DNA of 64,000 nucleotides from contig OY755252.1 in assembly GCA_963576725.1 (NCBI GenBank), forward strand, positions 22,158,450 through 22,222,449. Direction: 5' to 3'. The translations under genes were made by a program, and so were the position numbers. Shown piece by piece: positions 39,693 through 54,940 of the stretch (position 1 is its first letter; every line of letters starts with the position of its first letter). The stretch is from Azorinus chamasolen. Its lineage: Eukaryota; Mollusca; Bivalvia; Cardiida; Solecurtidae. Below the pieces are notes generated by a model. It did no database searches. It was not told the DNA's origin and was given only the letters and a program-made list of their open reading frames with translations.

Positions 39693-42234
39693 TTTGTTGA
39701 ATTTCAAGCATTTTTTATTAAATTGAGAAATTTTGGCTAATGACGGGCAACTTTGAAGTGTCGGTATTGCCCGAAAGCCTTCCTAAAATTGCCTTAGGCT
39801 ACTTTTTGACATCTCCCTGCTGGAGAAATATCTTTTTCTGGAATCAAAGGTCCCTCATATGTATCAAATTTGGCAAAGTAAAGTATTTCGTGAAGTTTCG
39901 GACATATTCCAGCATTTAGCATCTCATAAATTTAGCTTGAAGCGCATAAATCGCAGTTTTTCATTGGATCTAGCCGCGCGACCGACTCTTTCGGTGCTTC
40001 CTGTCATTTTATTTGGCTCTTCCAATGTGTTTTCTTACATAATTTCCAAGATCTAATATTCATCTCAATCAAATTTGCATTTTCAGAGTGTCTCTTTCTA
40101 GTTTTATTGCATTTTTTCTACATTTAATAACTTTAACAGTGCAGAGCTCTACATAAATTGTAACCGCTAAAGATTGTTCATCAAGCATGCAAAGCGGGCG
40201 ACTCTTAACCCTTATTTGTAGCTTCAGACAGACGCGACTGTAATTTCTGTGGCTGCTAAGCAAGGGAAAAGAATGCTATTTCTATTTCTGAAATCTATTT
40301 GTATCTGCTGGCATTGAGTTTTGAAGTTTGAGTGCCCTCTGTTATGGGGTTCTTTGAATATGGTGAAGCTAAGTTGGTCAGATGACTTTAGAAAGGTAAC
40401 AAAGCATTGTTTTTATTGTGAATTTCTCATAACTTGACAGTTTCACTAAAGAAACAACAATATTTAGCTAAATCATAACATAACCACTCAAATTAGAGTT
40501 CTGAACATGTATCTTAAAGCATTTTTCAAGGATTTTTGTATATTTTATGTGGTTTCCCTGTTTTTCAGGCCTTGGCGGCACATCACGAAGGACACATTTT
40601 TTCCATAGTTTGGCTTTGTGTGGCATATTCTTTGAGCCGGTTCTTTGCACTGGGGTAGGAACCATGTACAACACCACTGAGCATGACAGGAAATACCAGC
40701 CGGTCTATGGTGAAAAGGCTTTTGCGGCTACTCGGTGCTGCTTCCGCCGAAGCCGGCTACATGCGGCCGAGATCTTCGATTAATGCTGACAGTGACTGAA
40801 GGTATGCAAACCATAGGAAGCAATGTCCTTTTATGCTAAAATTAACCCTGCACTGTTGAGTGAAATCTGATTGGGCAGTCTTTTTCTGCTTCTTGTGCTT
40901 GAAATACCCTTCTGGAAAGGAGAGGTGCCTGTCGCGGGGGCATGAAAGCCGACTCATACCGTACATCTTCTTTAGGGCGCTGATCACAAGCGACGATCAT
41001 TTCAACCCGATTTAGCATTTCGAGCTTGCTTGTCCATGCTAAAATAAGGATCTGGATCCAAATTCAGTATAAGATCTTAATGATTAGGCCATTTTATAGA
41101 CAATTTTAGTCTTAAACTGAAGAATTTCAGCCAAATTTTACACCAGTTATCACTAAAATATCCAGTTTAAGGGTATTTTTTGTGAATCAGAGTTAATAAT
41201 TTGGCTGTTTTCTAACAGATCAATGCCTGAGAGATGCTATGCCTTTTATTTCATCAAGATCAAATGAAAACTTTTCAAGAAATTAGGATTTTAGTTTTCG
41301 CCTACATCGCCATCTAACAGCTTATTCCGCATAGCCAATTTAGCCGACTGGGGTCGACTTTTCGAAAGCTCCCAGATCATTCAAATATGGTCAGATCAGC
41401 TTGCTTTTTGTTGTTTTTCAGTCAAAATAATCTAAATACTTAGACTAATTTGAAAGATACTGTTTCAAATAAGATTGGGGGTATACTCTGGTGTGACCCC
41501 GGTGAGCAATTGCTTCCGGAGGTCGTAGTACAGTAAGAAGTAGTTCTTTAGAACTGCAGTGCTTTAAATATAAGCTAATAAGTGTCTCTTAAGAACTTGA
41601 CAGGCTGAATAATTGCATATTTTCAAGTTATTGTGTGTATTCTCTGCCCATTGGGGTCATTTTTTGTGACTCTCTTGCAGGACTACTTCCTCTGGTGGAT
41701 GTTGGGAAATATGTGTGTGGAGCGTCAGAATGGCCCAAATTTAAAGCGAAAATAGACGGTGTGTACATACTTTTGTATGTAGCGAAAAAAGTCAACGTTC
41801 TTGACCTTGTTTTCTGGTGATCTAGAGACTGTGTTTGGACTAAATATGAACGTGTTAAGAGGGTATAACCCAAATCTATGCCTGGAAGTAGCTATGGGAT
41901 GCAGAAAATGCCTGTTTTTACATAGAATAAAGAAGGGCAAAAGTGACCGGGCTCACACCTTATTATAACAGAAACTGTTAAAATGGAATATCTTCAAAAC
42001 GGTAAGGATTACTGCCCTGAAATTTCACATGTTGGTAATTTATGACTAAAGAAGCTTGCACATGAGAGAGTTTTCAACAGATCTCAGTAAATTTGAAGAA
42101 ATTGAGATTTTTAAAAAAAATGTGTTAAACGGTTCAGTATAAAGACCTCTCCTGCACTTATATCAGACTATTTGGCCTTGATAGGCTCTGTGATCTGGAT
42201 CTAAACAGCATAGAACAACCCGGCTGAGTATATT
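39693..42234 (+). repeat. Array unit 17, 2,542 bp, haplotype C/TTAT+
   Basis: C at 40484. Element at 41490-41959, long junction. Begins a run of four C/TTAT+ units. Confidence 0.95.
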
Positions 42235-44776
42235 TTTGTTGAATTTCAAGCATTTTTTATTAAATTGAGAAATTTTGGCTAATGACGGGCAACTTTGAAG
42301 TGTCGGTATTGCCCGAAAGCCTTCCTAAAATTGCCTTAGGCTACTTTTTGACATCTCCCTGCTGGAGAAATATCTTTTTCTGGAATCAAAGGTCCCTCAT
42401 ATGTATCAAATTTGGCAAAGTAAAGTATTTCGTGAAGTTTCGGACATATTCCAGCATTTAGCATCTCATAAATTTAGCTTGAAGCGCATAAATCGCAGTT
42501 TTTCATTGGATCTAGCCGCGCGACCGACTCTTTCGGTGCTTCCTGTCATTTTATTTGGCTCTTCCAATGTGTTTTCTTACATAATTTCCAAGATCTAATA
42601 TTCATCTCAATCAAATTTGCATTTTCAGAGTGTCTCTTTCTAGTTTTATTGCATTTTTTCTACATTTAATAACTTTAACAGTGCAGAGCTCTACATAAAT
42701 TGTAACCGCTAAAGATTGTTCATCAAGCATGCAAAGCGGGCGACTCTTAACCCTTATTTGTAGCTTCAGACAGACGCGACTGTAATTTCTGTGGCTGCTA
42801 AGCAAGGGAAAAGAATGCTATTTCTATTTCTGAAATCTATTTGTATCTGCTGGCATTGAGTTTTGAAGTTTGAGTGCCCTCTGTTATGGGGTTCTTTGAA
42901 TATGGTGAAGCTAAGTTGGTCAGATGACTTTAGAAAGGTAACAAAGCATTGTTTTTATTGTGAATTTCTCATAACTTGACAGTTTCACTAAAGAAACAAC
43001 AATATTTAGCTAAATCATAACATAACCACTCAAATTAGAGTTCTGAACATGTATCTTAAAGCATTTTTCAAGGATTTTTGTATATTTTATGTGGTTTCCC
43101 TGTTTTTCAGGCCTTGGCGGCACATCACGAAGGACACATTTTTTCCATAGTTTGGCTTTGTGTGGCATATTCTTTGAGCCGGTTCTTTGCACTGGGGTAG
43201 GAACCATGTACAACACCACTGAGCATGACAGGAAATACCAGCCGGTCTATGGTGAAAAGGCTTTTGCGGCTACTCGGTGCTGCTTCCGCCGAAGCCGGCT
43301 ACATGCGGCCGAGATCTTCGATTAATGCTGACAGTGACTGAAGGTATGCAAACCATAGGAAGCAATGTCCTTTTATGCTAAAATTAACCCTGCACTGTTG
43401 AGTGAAATCTGATTGGGCAGTCTTTTTCTGCTTCTTGTGCTTGAAATACCCTTCTGGAAAGGAGAGGTGCCTGTCGCGGGGGCATGAAAGCCGACTCATA
43501 CCGTACATCTTCTTTAGGGCGCTGATCACAAGCGACGATCATTTCAACCCGATTTAGCATTTCGAGCTTGCTTGTCCATGCTAAAATAAGGATCTGGATC
43601 CAAATTCAGTATAAGATCTTAATGATTAGGCCATTTTATAGACAATTTTAGTCTTAAACTGAAGAATTTCAGCCAAATTTTACACCAGTTATCACTAAAA
43701 TATCCAGTTTAAGGGTATTTTTTGTGAATCAGAGTTAATAATTTGGCTGTTTTCTAACAGATCAATGCCTGAGAGATGCTATGCCTTTTATTTCATCAAG
43801 ATCAAATGAAAACTTTTCAAGAAATTAGGATTTTAGTTTTCGCCTACATCGCCATCTAACAGCTTATTCCGCATAGCCAATTTAGCCGACTGGGGTCGAC
43901 TTTTCGAAAGCTCCCAGATCATTCAAATATGGTCAGATCAGCTTGCTTTTTGTTGTTTTTCAGTCAAAATAATCTAAATACTTAGACTAATTTGAAAGAT
44001 ACTGTTTCAAATAAGATTGGGGGTATACTCTGGTGTGACCCCGGTGAGCAATTGCTTCCGGAGGTCGTAGTACAGTAAGAAGTAGTTCTTTAGAACTGCA
44101 GTGCTTTAAATATAAGCTAATAAGTGTCTCTTAAGAACTTGACAGGCTGAATAATTGCATATTTTCAAGTTATTGTGTGTATTCTCTGCCCATTGGGGTC
44201 ATTTTTTGTGACTCTCTTGCAGGACTACTTCCTCTGGTGGATGTTGGGAAATATGTGTGTGGAGCGTCAGAATGGCCCAAATTTAAAGCGAAAATAGACG
44301 GTGTGTACATACTTTTGTATGTAGCGAAAAAAGTCAACGTTCTTGACCTTGTTTTCTGGTGATCTAGAGACTGTGTTTGGACTAAATATGAACGTGTTAA
44401 GAGGGTATAACCCAAATCTATGCCTGGAAGTAGCTATGGGATGCAGAAAATGCCTGTTTTTACATAGAATAAAGAAGGGCAAAAGTGACCGGGCTCACAC
44501 CTTATTATAACAGAAACTGTTAAAATGGAATATCTTCAAAACGGTAAGGATTACTGCCCTGAAATTTCACATGTTGGTAATTTATGACTAAAGAAGCTTG
44601 CACATGAGAGAGTTTTCAACAGATCTCAGTAAATTTGAAGAAATTGAGATTTTTAAAAAAAATGTGTTAAACGGTTCAGTATAAAGACCTCTCCTGCACT
44701 TATATCAGACTATTTGGCCTTGATAGGCTCTGTGATCTGGATCTAAACAGCATAGAACAACCCGGCTGAGTATATT
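42235..44776 (+). repeat. Array unit 18, 2,542 bp, haplotype C/TTAT+
   Basis: C at 43026. Element at 44032-44501, long junction. Confidence 0.95.
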
Positions 44777-47318
44777 TTTGTTGAATTTCAAGCATTTTTT
44801 ATTAAATTGAGAAATTTTGGCTAATGACGGGCAACTTTGAAGTGTCGGTATTGCCCGAAAGCCTTCCTAAAATTGCCTTAGGCTACTTTTTGACATCTCC
44901 CTGCTGGAGAAATATCTTTTTCTGGAATCAAAGGTCCCTCATATGTATCAAATTTGGCAAAGTAAAGTATTTCGTGAAGTTTCGGACATATTCCAGCATT
45001 TAGCATCTCATAAATTTAGCTTGAAGCGCATAAATCGCAGTTTTTCATTGGATCTAGCCGCGCGACCGACTCTTTCGGTGCTTCCTGTCATTTTATTTGG
45101 CTCTTCCAATGTGTTTTCTTACATAATTTCCAAGATCTAATATTCATCTCAATCAAATTTGCATTTTCAGAGTGTCTCTTTCTAGTTTTATTGCATTTTT
45201 TCTACATTTAATAACTTTAACAGTGCAGAGCTCTACATAAATTGTAACCGCTAAAGATTGTTCATCAAGCATGCAAAGCGGGCGACTCTTAACCCTTATT
45301 TGTAGCTTCAGACAGACGCGACTGTAATTTCTGTGGCTGCTAAGCAAGGGAAAAGAATGCTATTTCTATTTCTGAAATCTATTTGTATCTGCTGGCATTG
45401 AGTTTTGAAGTTTGAGTGCCCTCTGTTATGGGGTTCTTTGAATATGGTGAAGCTAAGTTGGTCAGATGACTTTAGAAAGGTAACAAAGCATTGTTTTTAT
45501 TGTGAATTTCTCATAACTTGACAGTTTCACTAAAGAAACAACAATATTTAGCTAAATCATAACATAACCACTCAAATTAGAGTTCTGAACATGTATCTTA
45601 AAGCATTTTTCAAGGATTTTTGTATATTTTATGTGGTTTCCCTGTTTTTCAGGCCTTGGCGGCACATCACGAAGGACACATTTTTTCCATAGTTTGGCTT
45701 TGTGTGGCATATTCTTTGAGCCGGTTCTTTGCACTGGGGTAGGAACCATGTACAACACCACTGAGCATGACAGGAAATACCAGCCGGTCTATGGTGAAAA
45801 GGCTTTTGCGGCTACTCGGTGCTGCTTCCGCCGAAGCCGGCTACATGCGGCCGAGATCTTCGATTAATGCTGACAGTGACTGAAGGTATGCAAACCATAG
45901 GAAGCAATGTCCTTTTATGCTAAAATTAACCCTGCACTGTTGAGTGAAATCTGATTGGGCAGTCTTTTTCTGCTTCTTGTGCTTGAAATACCCTTCTGGA
46001 AAGGAGAGGTGCCTGTCGCGGGGGCATGAAAGCCGACTCATACCGTACATCTTCTTTAGGGCGCTGATCACAAGCGACGATCATTTCAACCCGATTTAGC
46101 ATTTCGAGCTTGCTTGTCCATGCTAAAATAAGGATCTGGATCCAAATTCAGTATAAGATCTTAATGATTAGGCCATTTTATAGACAATTTTAGTCTTAAA
46201 CTGAAGAATTTCAGCCAAATTTTACACCAGTTATCACTAAAATATCCAGTTTAAGGGTATTTTTTGTGAATCAGAGTTAATAATTTGGCTGTTTTCTAAC
46301 AGATCAATGCCTGAGAGATGCTATGCCTTTTATTTCATCAAGATCAAATGAAAACTTTTCAAGAAATTAGGATTTTAGTTTTCGCCTACATCGCCATCTA
46401 ACAGCTTATTCCGCATAGCCAATTTAGCCGACTGGGGTCGACTTTTCGAAAGCTCCCAGATCATTCAAATATGGTCAGATCAGCTTGCTTTTTGTTGTTT
46501 TTCAGTCAAAATAATCTAAATACTTAGACTAATTTGAAAGATACTGTTTCAAATAAGATTGGGGGTATACTCTGGTGTGACCCCGGTGAGCAATTGCTTC
46601 CGGAGGTCGTAGTACAGTAAGAAGTAGTTCTTTAGAACTGCAGTGCTTTAAATATAAGCTAATAAGTGTCTCTTAAGAACTTGACAGGCTGAATAATTGC
46701 ATATTTTCAAGTTATTGTGTGTATTCTCTGCCCATTGGGGTCATTTTTTGTGACTCTCTTGCAGGACTACTTCCTCTGGTGGATGTTGGGAAATATGTGT
46801 GTGGAGCGTCAGAATGGCCCAAATTTAAAGCGAAAATAGACGGTGTGTACATACTTTTGTATGTAGCGAAAAAAGTCAACGTTCTTGACCTTGTTTTCTG
46901 GTGATCTAGAGACTGTGTTTGGACTAAATATGAACGTGTTAAGAGGGTATAACCCAAATCTATGCCTGGAAGTAGCTATGGGATGCAGAAAATGCCTGTT
47001 TTTACATAGAATAAAGAAGGGCAAAAGTGACCGGGCTCACACCTTATTATAACAGAAACTGTTAAAATGGAATATCTTCAAAACGGTAAGGATTACTGCC
47101 CTGAAATTTCACATGTTGGTAATTTATGACTAAAGAAGCTTGCACATGAGAGAGTTTTCAACAGATCTCAGTAAATTTGAAGAAATTGAGATTTTTAAAA
47201 AAAATGTGTTAAACGGTTCAGTATAAAGACCTCTCCTGCACTTATATCAGACTATTTGGCCTTGATAGGCTCTGTGATCTGGATCTAAACAGCATAGAAC
47301 AACCCGGCTGAGTATATT
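44777..47318 (+). repeat. Array unit 19, 2,542 bp, haplotype C/TTAT+
   Basis: C at 45568. Element at 46574-47043, long junction. Confidence 0.95.
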
Positions 47319-49860
47319 TTTGTTGAATTTCAAGCATTTTTTATTAAATTGAGAAATTTTGGCTAATGACGGGCAACTTTGAAGTGTCGGTATTGCCCGA
47401 AAGCCTTCCTAAAATTGCCTTAGGCTACTTTTTGACATCTCCCTGCTGGAGAAATATCTTTTTCTGGAATCAAAGGTCCCTCATATGTATCAAATTTGGC
47501 AAAGTAAAGTATTTCGTGAAGTTTCGGACATATTCCAGCATTTAGCATCTCATAAATTTAGCTTGAAGCGCATAAATCGCAGTTTTTCATTGGATCTAGC
47601 CGCGCGACCGACTCTTTCGGTGCTTCCTGTCATTTTATTTGGCTCTTCCAATGTGTTTTCTTACATAATTTCCAAGATCTAATATTCATCTCAATCAAAT
47701 TTGCATTTTCAGAGTGTCTCTTTCTAGTTTTATTGCATTTTTTCTACATTTAATAACTTTAACAGTGCAGAGCTCTACATAAATTGTAACCGCTAAAGAT
47801 TGTTCATCAAGCATGCAAAGCGGGCGACTCTTAACCCTTATTTGTAGCTTCAGACAGACGCGACTGTAATTTCTGTGGCTGCTAAGCAAGGGAAAAGAAT
47901 GCTATTTCTATTTCTGAAATCTATTTGTATCTGCTGGCATTGAGTTTTGAAGTTTGAGTGCCCTCTGTTATGGGGTTCTTTGAATATGGTGAAGCTAAGT
48001 TGGTCAGATGACTTTAGAAAGGTAACAAAGCATTGTTTTTATTGTGAATTTCTCATAACTTGACAGTTTCACTAAAGAAACAACAATATTTAGCTAAATC
48101 ATAACATAACCACTCAAATTAGAGTTCTGAACATGTATCTTAAAGCATTTTTCAAGGATTTTTGTATATTTTATGTGGTTTCCCTGTTTTTCAGGCCTTG
48201 GCGGCACATCACGAAGGACACATTTTTTCCATAGTTTGGCTTTGTGTGGCATATTCTTTGAGCCGGTTCTTTGCACTGGGGTAGGAACCATGTACAACAC
48301 CACTGAGCATGACAGGAAATACCAGCCGGTCTATGGTGAAAAGGCTTTTGCGGCTACTCGGTGCTGCTTCCGCCGAAGCCGGCTACATGCGGCCGAGATC
48401 TTCGATTAATGCTGACAGTGACTGAAGGTATGCAAACCATAGGAAGCAATGTCCTTTTATGCTAAAATTAACCCTGCACTGTTGAGTGAAATCTGATTGG
48501 GCAGTCTTTTTCTGCTTCTTGTGCTTGAAATACCCTTCTGGAAAGGAGAGGTGCCTGTCGCGGGGGCATGAAAGCCGACTCATACCGTACATCTTCTTTA
48601 GGGCGCTGATCACAAGCGACGATCATTTCAACCCGATTTAGCATTTCGAGCTTGCTTGTCCATGCTAAAATAAGGATCTGGATCCAAATTCAGTATAAGA
48701 TCTTAATGATTAGGCCATTTTATAGACAATTTTAGTCTTAAACTGAAGAATTTCAGCCAAATTTTACACCAGTTATCACTAAAATATCCAGTTTAAGGGT
48801 ATTTTTTGTGAATCAGAGTTAATAATTTGGCTGTTTTCTAACAGATCAATGCCTGAGAGATGCTATGCCTTTTATTTCATCAAGATCAAATGAAAACTTT
48901 TCAAGAAATTAGGATTTTAGTTTTCGCCTACATCGCCATCTAACAGCTTATTCCGCATAGCCAATTTAGCCGACTGGGGTCGACTTTTCGAAAGCTCCCA
49001 GATCATTCAAATATGGTCAGATCAGCTTGCTTTTTGTTGTTTTTCAGTCAAAATAATCTAAATACTTAGACTAATTTGAAAGATACTGTTTCAAATAAGA
49101 TTGGGGGTATACTCTGGTGTGACCCCGGTGAGCAATTGCTTCCGGAGGTCGTAGTACAGTAAGAAGTAGTTCTTTAGAACTGCAGTGCTTTAAATATAAG
49201 CTAATAAGTGTCTCTTAAGAACTTGACAGGCTGAATAATTGCATATTTTCAAGTTATTGTGTGTATTCTCTGCCCATTGGGGTCATTTTTTGTGACTCTC
49301 TTGCAGGACTACTTCCTCTGGTGGATGTTGGGAAATATGTGTGTGGAGCGTCAGAATGGCCCAAATTTAAAGCGAAAATAGACGGTGTGTACATACTTTT
49401 GTATGTAGCGAAAAAAGTCAACGTTCTTGACCTTGTTTTCTGGTGATCTAGAGACTGTGTTTGGACTAAATATGAACGTGTTAAGAGGGTATAACCCAAA
49501 TCTATGCCTGGAAGTAGCTATGGGATGCAGAAAATGCCTGTTTTTACATAGAATAAAGAAGGGCAAAAGTGACCGGGCTCACACCTTATTATAACAGAAA
49601 CTGTTAAAATGGAATATCTTCAAAACGGTAAGGATTACTGCCCTGAAATTTCACATGTTGGTAATTTATGACTAAAGAAGCTTGCACATGAGAGAGTTTT
49701 CAACAGATCTCAGTAAATTTGAAGAAATTGAGATTTTTAAAAAAAATGTGTTAAACGGTTCAGTATAAAGACCTCTCCTGCACTTATATCAGACTATTTG
49801 GCCTTGATAGGCTCTGTGATCTGGATCTAAACAGCATAGAACAACCCGGCTGAGTATATT
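47319..49860 (+). repeat. Array unit 20, 2,542 bp, haplotype C/TTAT+
   Basis: C at 48110. Element at 49116-49585, long junction. First member of the alternating C/TTAT+ and A/TTAT- block. Confidence 0.95.
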
Positions 49861-52398
49861 TTTGTTGAATTTCAAGCATTTTTTATTAAATTGAGAAATT
49901 TTGGCTAATGACGGGCAACTTTGAAGTGTCGGTATTGCCCGAAAGCCTTCCTAAAATTGCCTTAGGCTACTTTTTGACATCTCCCTGCTGGAGAAATATC
50001 TTTTTCTGGAATCAAAGGTCCCTCATATGTATCAAATTTGGCAAAGTAAAGTATTTCGTGAAGTTTCGGACATATTCCAGCATTTAGCATCTCATAAATT
50101 TAGCTTGAAGCGCATAAATCGCAGTTTTTCATTGGATCTAGCCGCGCGACCGACTCTTTCGGTGCTTCCTGTCATTTTATTTGGCTCTTCCAATGTGTTT
50201 TCTTACATAATTTCCAAGATCTAATATTCATCTCAATCAAATTTGCATTTTCAGAGTGTCTCTTTCTAGTTTTATTGCATTTTTTCTACATTTAATAACT
50301 TTAACAGTGCAGAGCTCTACATAAATTGTAACCGCTAAAGATTGTTCATCAAGCATGCAAAGCGGGCGACTCTTAACCCTTATTTGTAGCTTCAGACAGA
50401 CGCGACTGTAATTTCTGTGGCTGCTAAGCAAGGGAAAAGAATGCTATTTCTATTTCTGAAATCTATTTGTATCTGCTGGCATTGAGTTTTGAAGTTTGAG
50501 TGCCCTCTGTTATGGGGTTCTTTGAATATGGTGAAGCTAAGTTGGTCAGATGACTTTAGAAAGGTAACAAAGCATTGTTTTTATTGTGAATTTCTCATAA
50601 CTTGACAGTTTCACTAAAGAAACAACAATATTTAGCTAAATCATAACATAAACACTCAAATTAGAGTTCTGAACATGTATCTTAAAGCATTTTTCAAGGA
50701 TTTTTGTATATTTTATGTGGTTTCCCTGTTTTTCAGGCCTTGGCGGCACATCACGAAGGACACATTTTTTCCATAGTTTGGCTTTGTGTGGCATATTCTT
50801 TGAGCCGGTTCTTTGCACTGGGGTAGGAACCATGTACAACACCACTGAGCATGACAGGAAATACCAGCCGGTCTATGGTGAAAAGGCTTTTGCGGCTACT
50901 CGGTGCTGCTTCCGCCGAAGCCGGCTACATGCGGCCGAGATCTTCGATTAATGCTGACAGTGACTGAAGGTATGCAAACCATAGGAAGCAATGTCCTTTT
51001 ATGCTAAAATTAACCCTGCACTGTTGAGTGAAATCTGATTGGGCAGTCTTTTTCTGCTTCTTGTGCTTGAAATACCCTTCTGGAAAGGAGAGGTGCCTGT
51101 CGCGGGGGCATGAAAGCCGACTCATACCGTACATCTTCTTTAGGGCGCTGATCACAAGCGACGATCATTTCAACCCGATTTAGCATTTCGAGCTTGCTTG
51201 TCCATGCTAAAATAAGGATCTGGATCCAAATTCAGTATAAGATCTTAATGATTAGGCCATTTTATAGACAATTTTAGTCTTAAACTGAAGAATTTCAGCC
51301 AAATTTTACACCAGTTATCACTAAAATATCCAGTTTAAGGGTATTTTTTGTGAATCAGAGTTAATAATTTGGCTGTTTTCTAACAGATCAATGCCTGAGA
51401 GATGCTATGCCTTTTATTTCATCAAGATCAAATGAAAACTTTTCAAGAAATTAGGATTTTAGTTTTCGCCTACATCGCCATCTAACAGCTTATTCCGCAT
51501 AGCCAATTTAGCCGACTGGGGTCGACTTTTCGAAAGCTCCCAGATCATTCAAATATGGTCAGATCAGCTTGCTTTTTGTTGTTTTTCAGTCAAAATAATC
51601 TAAATACTTAGACTAATTTGAAAGATACTGTTTCAAATAAGATTGGGGGTATACTCTGGTGTGACCCCGGTGAGCAATTGCTTCCGGAGGTCGTAGTACA
51701 GTAAGAAGTAGTTCTTTAGAACTGCAGTGCTTTAAATATAAGCTAATAAGTGTCTCTTAAGAACTTGACAGGCTGAATAATTGCATATTTTCAAGTTATT
51801 GTGTGTATTCTCTGCCCATTGGGGTCATTTTTTGTGACTCTCTTGCAGGACTACTTCCTCTGGTGGATGTTGGGAAATATGTGTGTGGAGCGTCAGAATG
51901 GCCCAAATTTAAAGCGAAAATAGACGGTGTGTACATACTTTTGTATGTAGCGAAAAAAGTCAACGTTCTTGACCTTGTTTTCTGGTGATCTAGAGACTGT
52001 GTTTGGACTAAATATGAACGTGTTAAGAGGGTATAACCCAAATCTATGCCTGGAAGTAGCTATGGGATGCAGAAAATGCCTGTTTTTACATAGAATAAAG
52101 AAGGGCAAAAGTGACCGGGCTCACACCTATAACAGAAACTGTTAAAATGGAATATCTTCAAAACGGTAAGGATTACTGCCCTGAAATTTCACATGTTGGT
52201 AATTTATGACTAAAGAAGCTTGCACATGAGAGAGTTTTCAACAGATCTCAGTAAATTTGAAGAAATTGAGATTTTTAAAAAAAATGTGTTAAACGGTTCA
52301 GTATAAAGACCTCTCCTGCACTTATATCAGACTATTTGGCCTTGATAGGCTCTGTGATCTGGATCTAAACAGCATAGAACAACCCGGCTGAGTATATT
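49861..52398 (+). repeat. Array unit 21, 2,538 bp, haplotype A/TTAT-
   Basis: A at 50652. Element at 51658-52127, short junction. Confidence 0.95.
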
Positions 52399-54940
52399 TT
52401 TGTTGAATTTCAAGCATTTTTTATTAAATTGAGAAATTTTGGCTAATGACGGGCAACTTTGAAGTGTCGGTATTGCCCGAAAGCCTTCCTAAAATTGCCT
52501 TAGGCTACTTTTTGACATCTCCCTGCTGGAGAAATATCTTTTTCTGGAATCAAAGGTCCCTCATATGTATCAAATTTGGCAAAGTAAAGTATTTCGTGAA
52601 GTTTCGGACATATTCCAGCATTTAGCATCTCATAAATTTAGCTTGAAGCGCATAAATCGCAGTTTTTCATTGGATCTAGCCGCGCGACCGACTCTTTCGG
52701 TGCTTCCTGTCATTTTATTTGGCTCTTCCAATGTGTTTTCTTACATAATTTCCAAGATCTAATATTCATCTCAATCAAATTTGCATTTTCAGAGTGTCTC
52801 TTTCTAGTTTTATTGCATTTTTTCTACATTTAATAACTTTAACAGTGCAGAGCTCTACATAAATTGTAACCGCTAAAGATTGTTCATCAAGCATGCAAAG
52901 CGGGCGACTCTTAACCCTTATTTGTAGCTTCAGACAGACGCGACTGTAATTTCTGTGGCTGCTAAGCAAGGGAAAAGAATGCTATTTCTATTTCTGAAAT
53001 CTATTTGTATCTGCTGGCATTGAGTTTTGAAGTTTGAGTGCCCTCTGTTATGGGGTTCTTTGAATATGGTGAAGCTAAGTTGGTCAGATGACTTTAGAAA
53101 GGTAACAAAGCATTGTTTTTATTGTGAATTTCTCATAACTTGACAGTTTCACTAAAGAAACAACAATATTTAGCTAAATCATAACATAACCACTCAAATT
53201 AGAGTTCTGAACATGTATCTTAAAGCATTTTTCAAGGATTTTTGTATATTTTATGTGGTTTCCCTGTTTTTCAGGCCTTGGCGGCACATCACGAAGGACA
53301 CATTTTTTCCATAGTTTGGCTTTGTGTGGCATATTCTTTGAGCCGGTTCTTTGCACTGGGGTAGGAACCATGTACAACACCACTGAGCATGACAGGAAAT
53401 ACCAGCCGGTCTATGGTGAAAAGGCTTTTGCGGCTACTCGGTGCTGCTTCCGCCGAAGCCGGCTACATGCGGCCGAGATCTTCGATTAATGCTGACAGTG
53501 ACTGAAGGTATGCAAACCATAGGAAGCAATGTCCTTTTATGCTAAAATTAACCCTGCACTGTTGAGTGAAATCTGATTGGGCAGTCTTTTTCTGCTTCTT
53601 GTGCTTGAAATACCCTTCTGGAAAGGAGAGGTGCCTGTCGCGGGGGCATGAAAGCCGACTCATACCGTACATCTTCTTTAGGGCGCTGATCACAAGCGAC
53701 GATCATTTCAACCCGATTTAGCATTTCGAGCTTGCTTGTCCATGCTAAAATAAGGATCTGGATCCAAATTCAGTATAAGATCTTAATGATTAGGCCATTT
53801 TATAGACAATTTTAGTCTTAAACTGAAGAATTTCAGCCAAATTTTACACCAGTTATCACTAAAATATCCAGTTTAAGGGTATTTTTTGTGAATCAGAGTT
53901 AATAATTTGGCTGTTTTCTAACAGATCAATGCCTGAGAGATGCTATGCCTTTTATTTCATCAAGATCAAATGAAAACTTTTCAAGAAATTAGGATTTTAG
54001 TTTTCGCCTACATCGCCATCTAACAGCTTATTCCGCATAGCCAATTTAGCCGACTGGGGTCGACTTTTCGAAAGCTCCCAGATCATTCAAATATGGTCAG
54101 ATCAGCTTGCTTTTTGTTGTTTTTCAGTCAAAATAATCTAAATACTTAGACTAATTTGAAAGATACTGTTTCAAATAAGATTGGGGGTATACTCTGGTGT
54201 GACCCCGGTGAGCAATTGCTTCCGGAGGTCGTAGTACAGTAAGAAGTAGTTCTTTAGAACTGCAGTGCTTTAAATATAAGCTAATAAGTGTCTCTTAAGA
54301 ACTTGACAGGCTGAATAATTGCATATTTTCAAGTTATTGTGTGTATTCTCTGCCCATTGGGGTCATTTTTTGTGACTCTCTTGCAGGACTACTTCCTCTG
54401 GTGGATGTTGGGAAATATGTGTGTGGAGCGTCAGAATGGCCCAAATTTAAAGCGAAAATAGACGGTGTGTACATACTTTTGTATGTAGCGAAAAAAGTCA
54501 ACGTTCTTGACCTTGTTTTCTGGTGATCTAGAGACTGTGTTTGGACTAAATATGAACGTGTTAAGAGGGTATAACCCAAATCTATGCCTGGAAGTAGCTA
54601 TGGGATGCAGAAAATGCCTGTTTTTACATAGAATAAAGAAGGGCAAAAGTGACCGGGCTCACACCTTATTATAACAGAAACTGTTAAAATGGAATATCTT
54701 CAAAACGGTAAGGATTACTGCCCTGAAATTTCACATGTTGGTAATTTATGACTAAAGAAGCTTGCACATGAGAGAGTTTTCAACAGATCTCAGTAAATTT
54801 GAAGAAATTGAGATTTTTAAAAAAAATGTGTTAAACGGTTCAGTATAAAGACCTCTCCTGCACTTATATCAGACTATTTGGCCTTGATAGGCTCTGTGAT
54901 CTGGATCTAAACAGCATAGAACAACCCGGCTGAGTATATT
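52399..54940 (+). repeat. Array unit 22, 2,542 bp, haplotype C/TTAT+
   Basis: C at 53190. Element at 54196-54665, long junction. Confidence 0.95.
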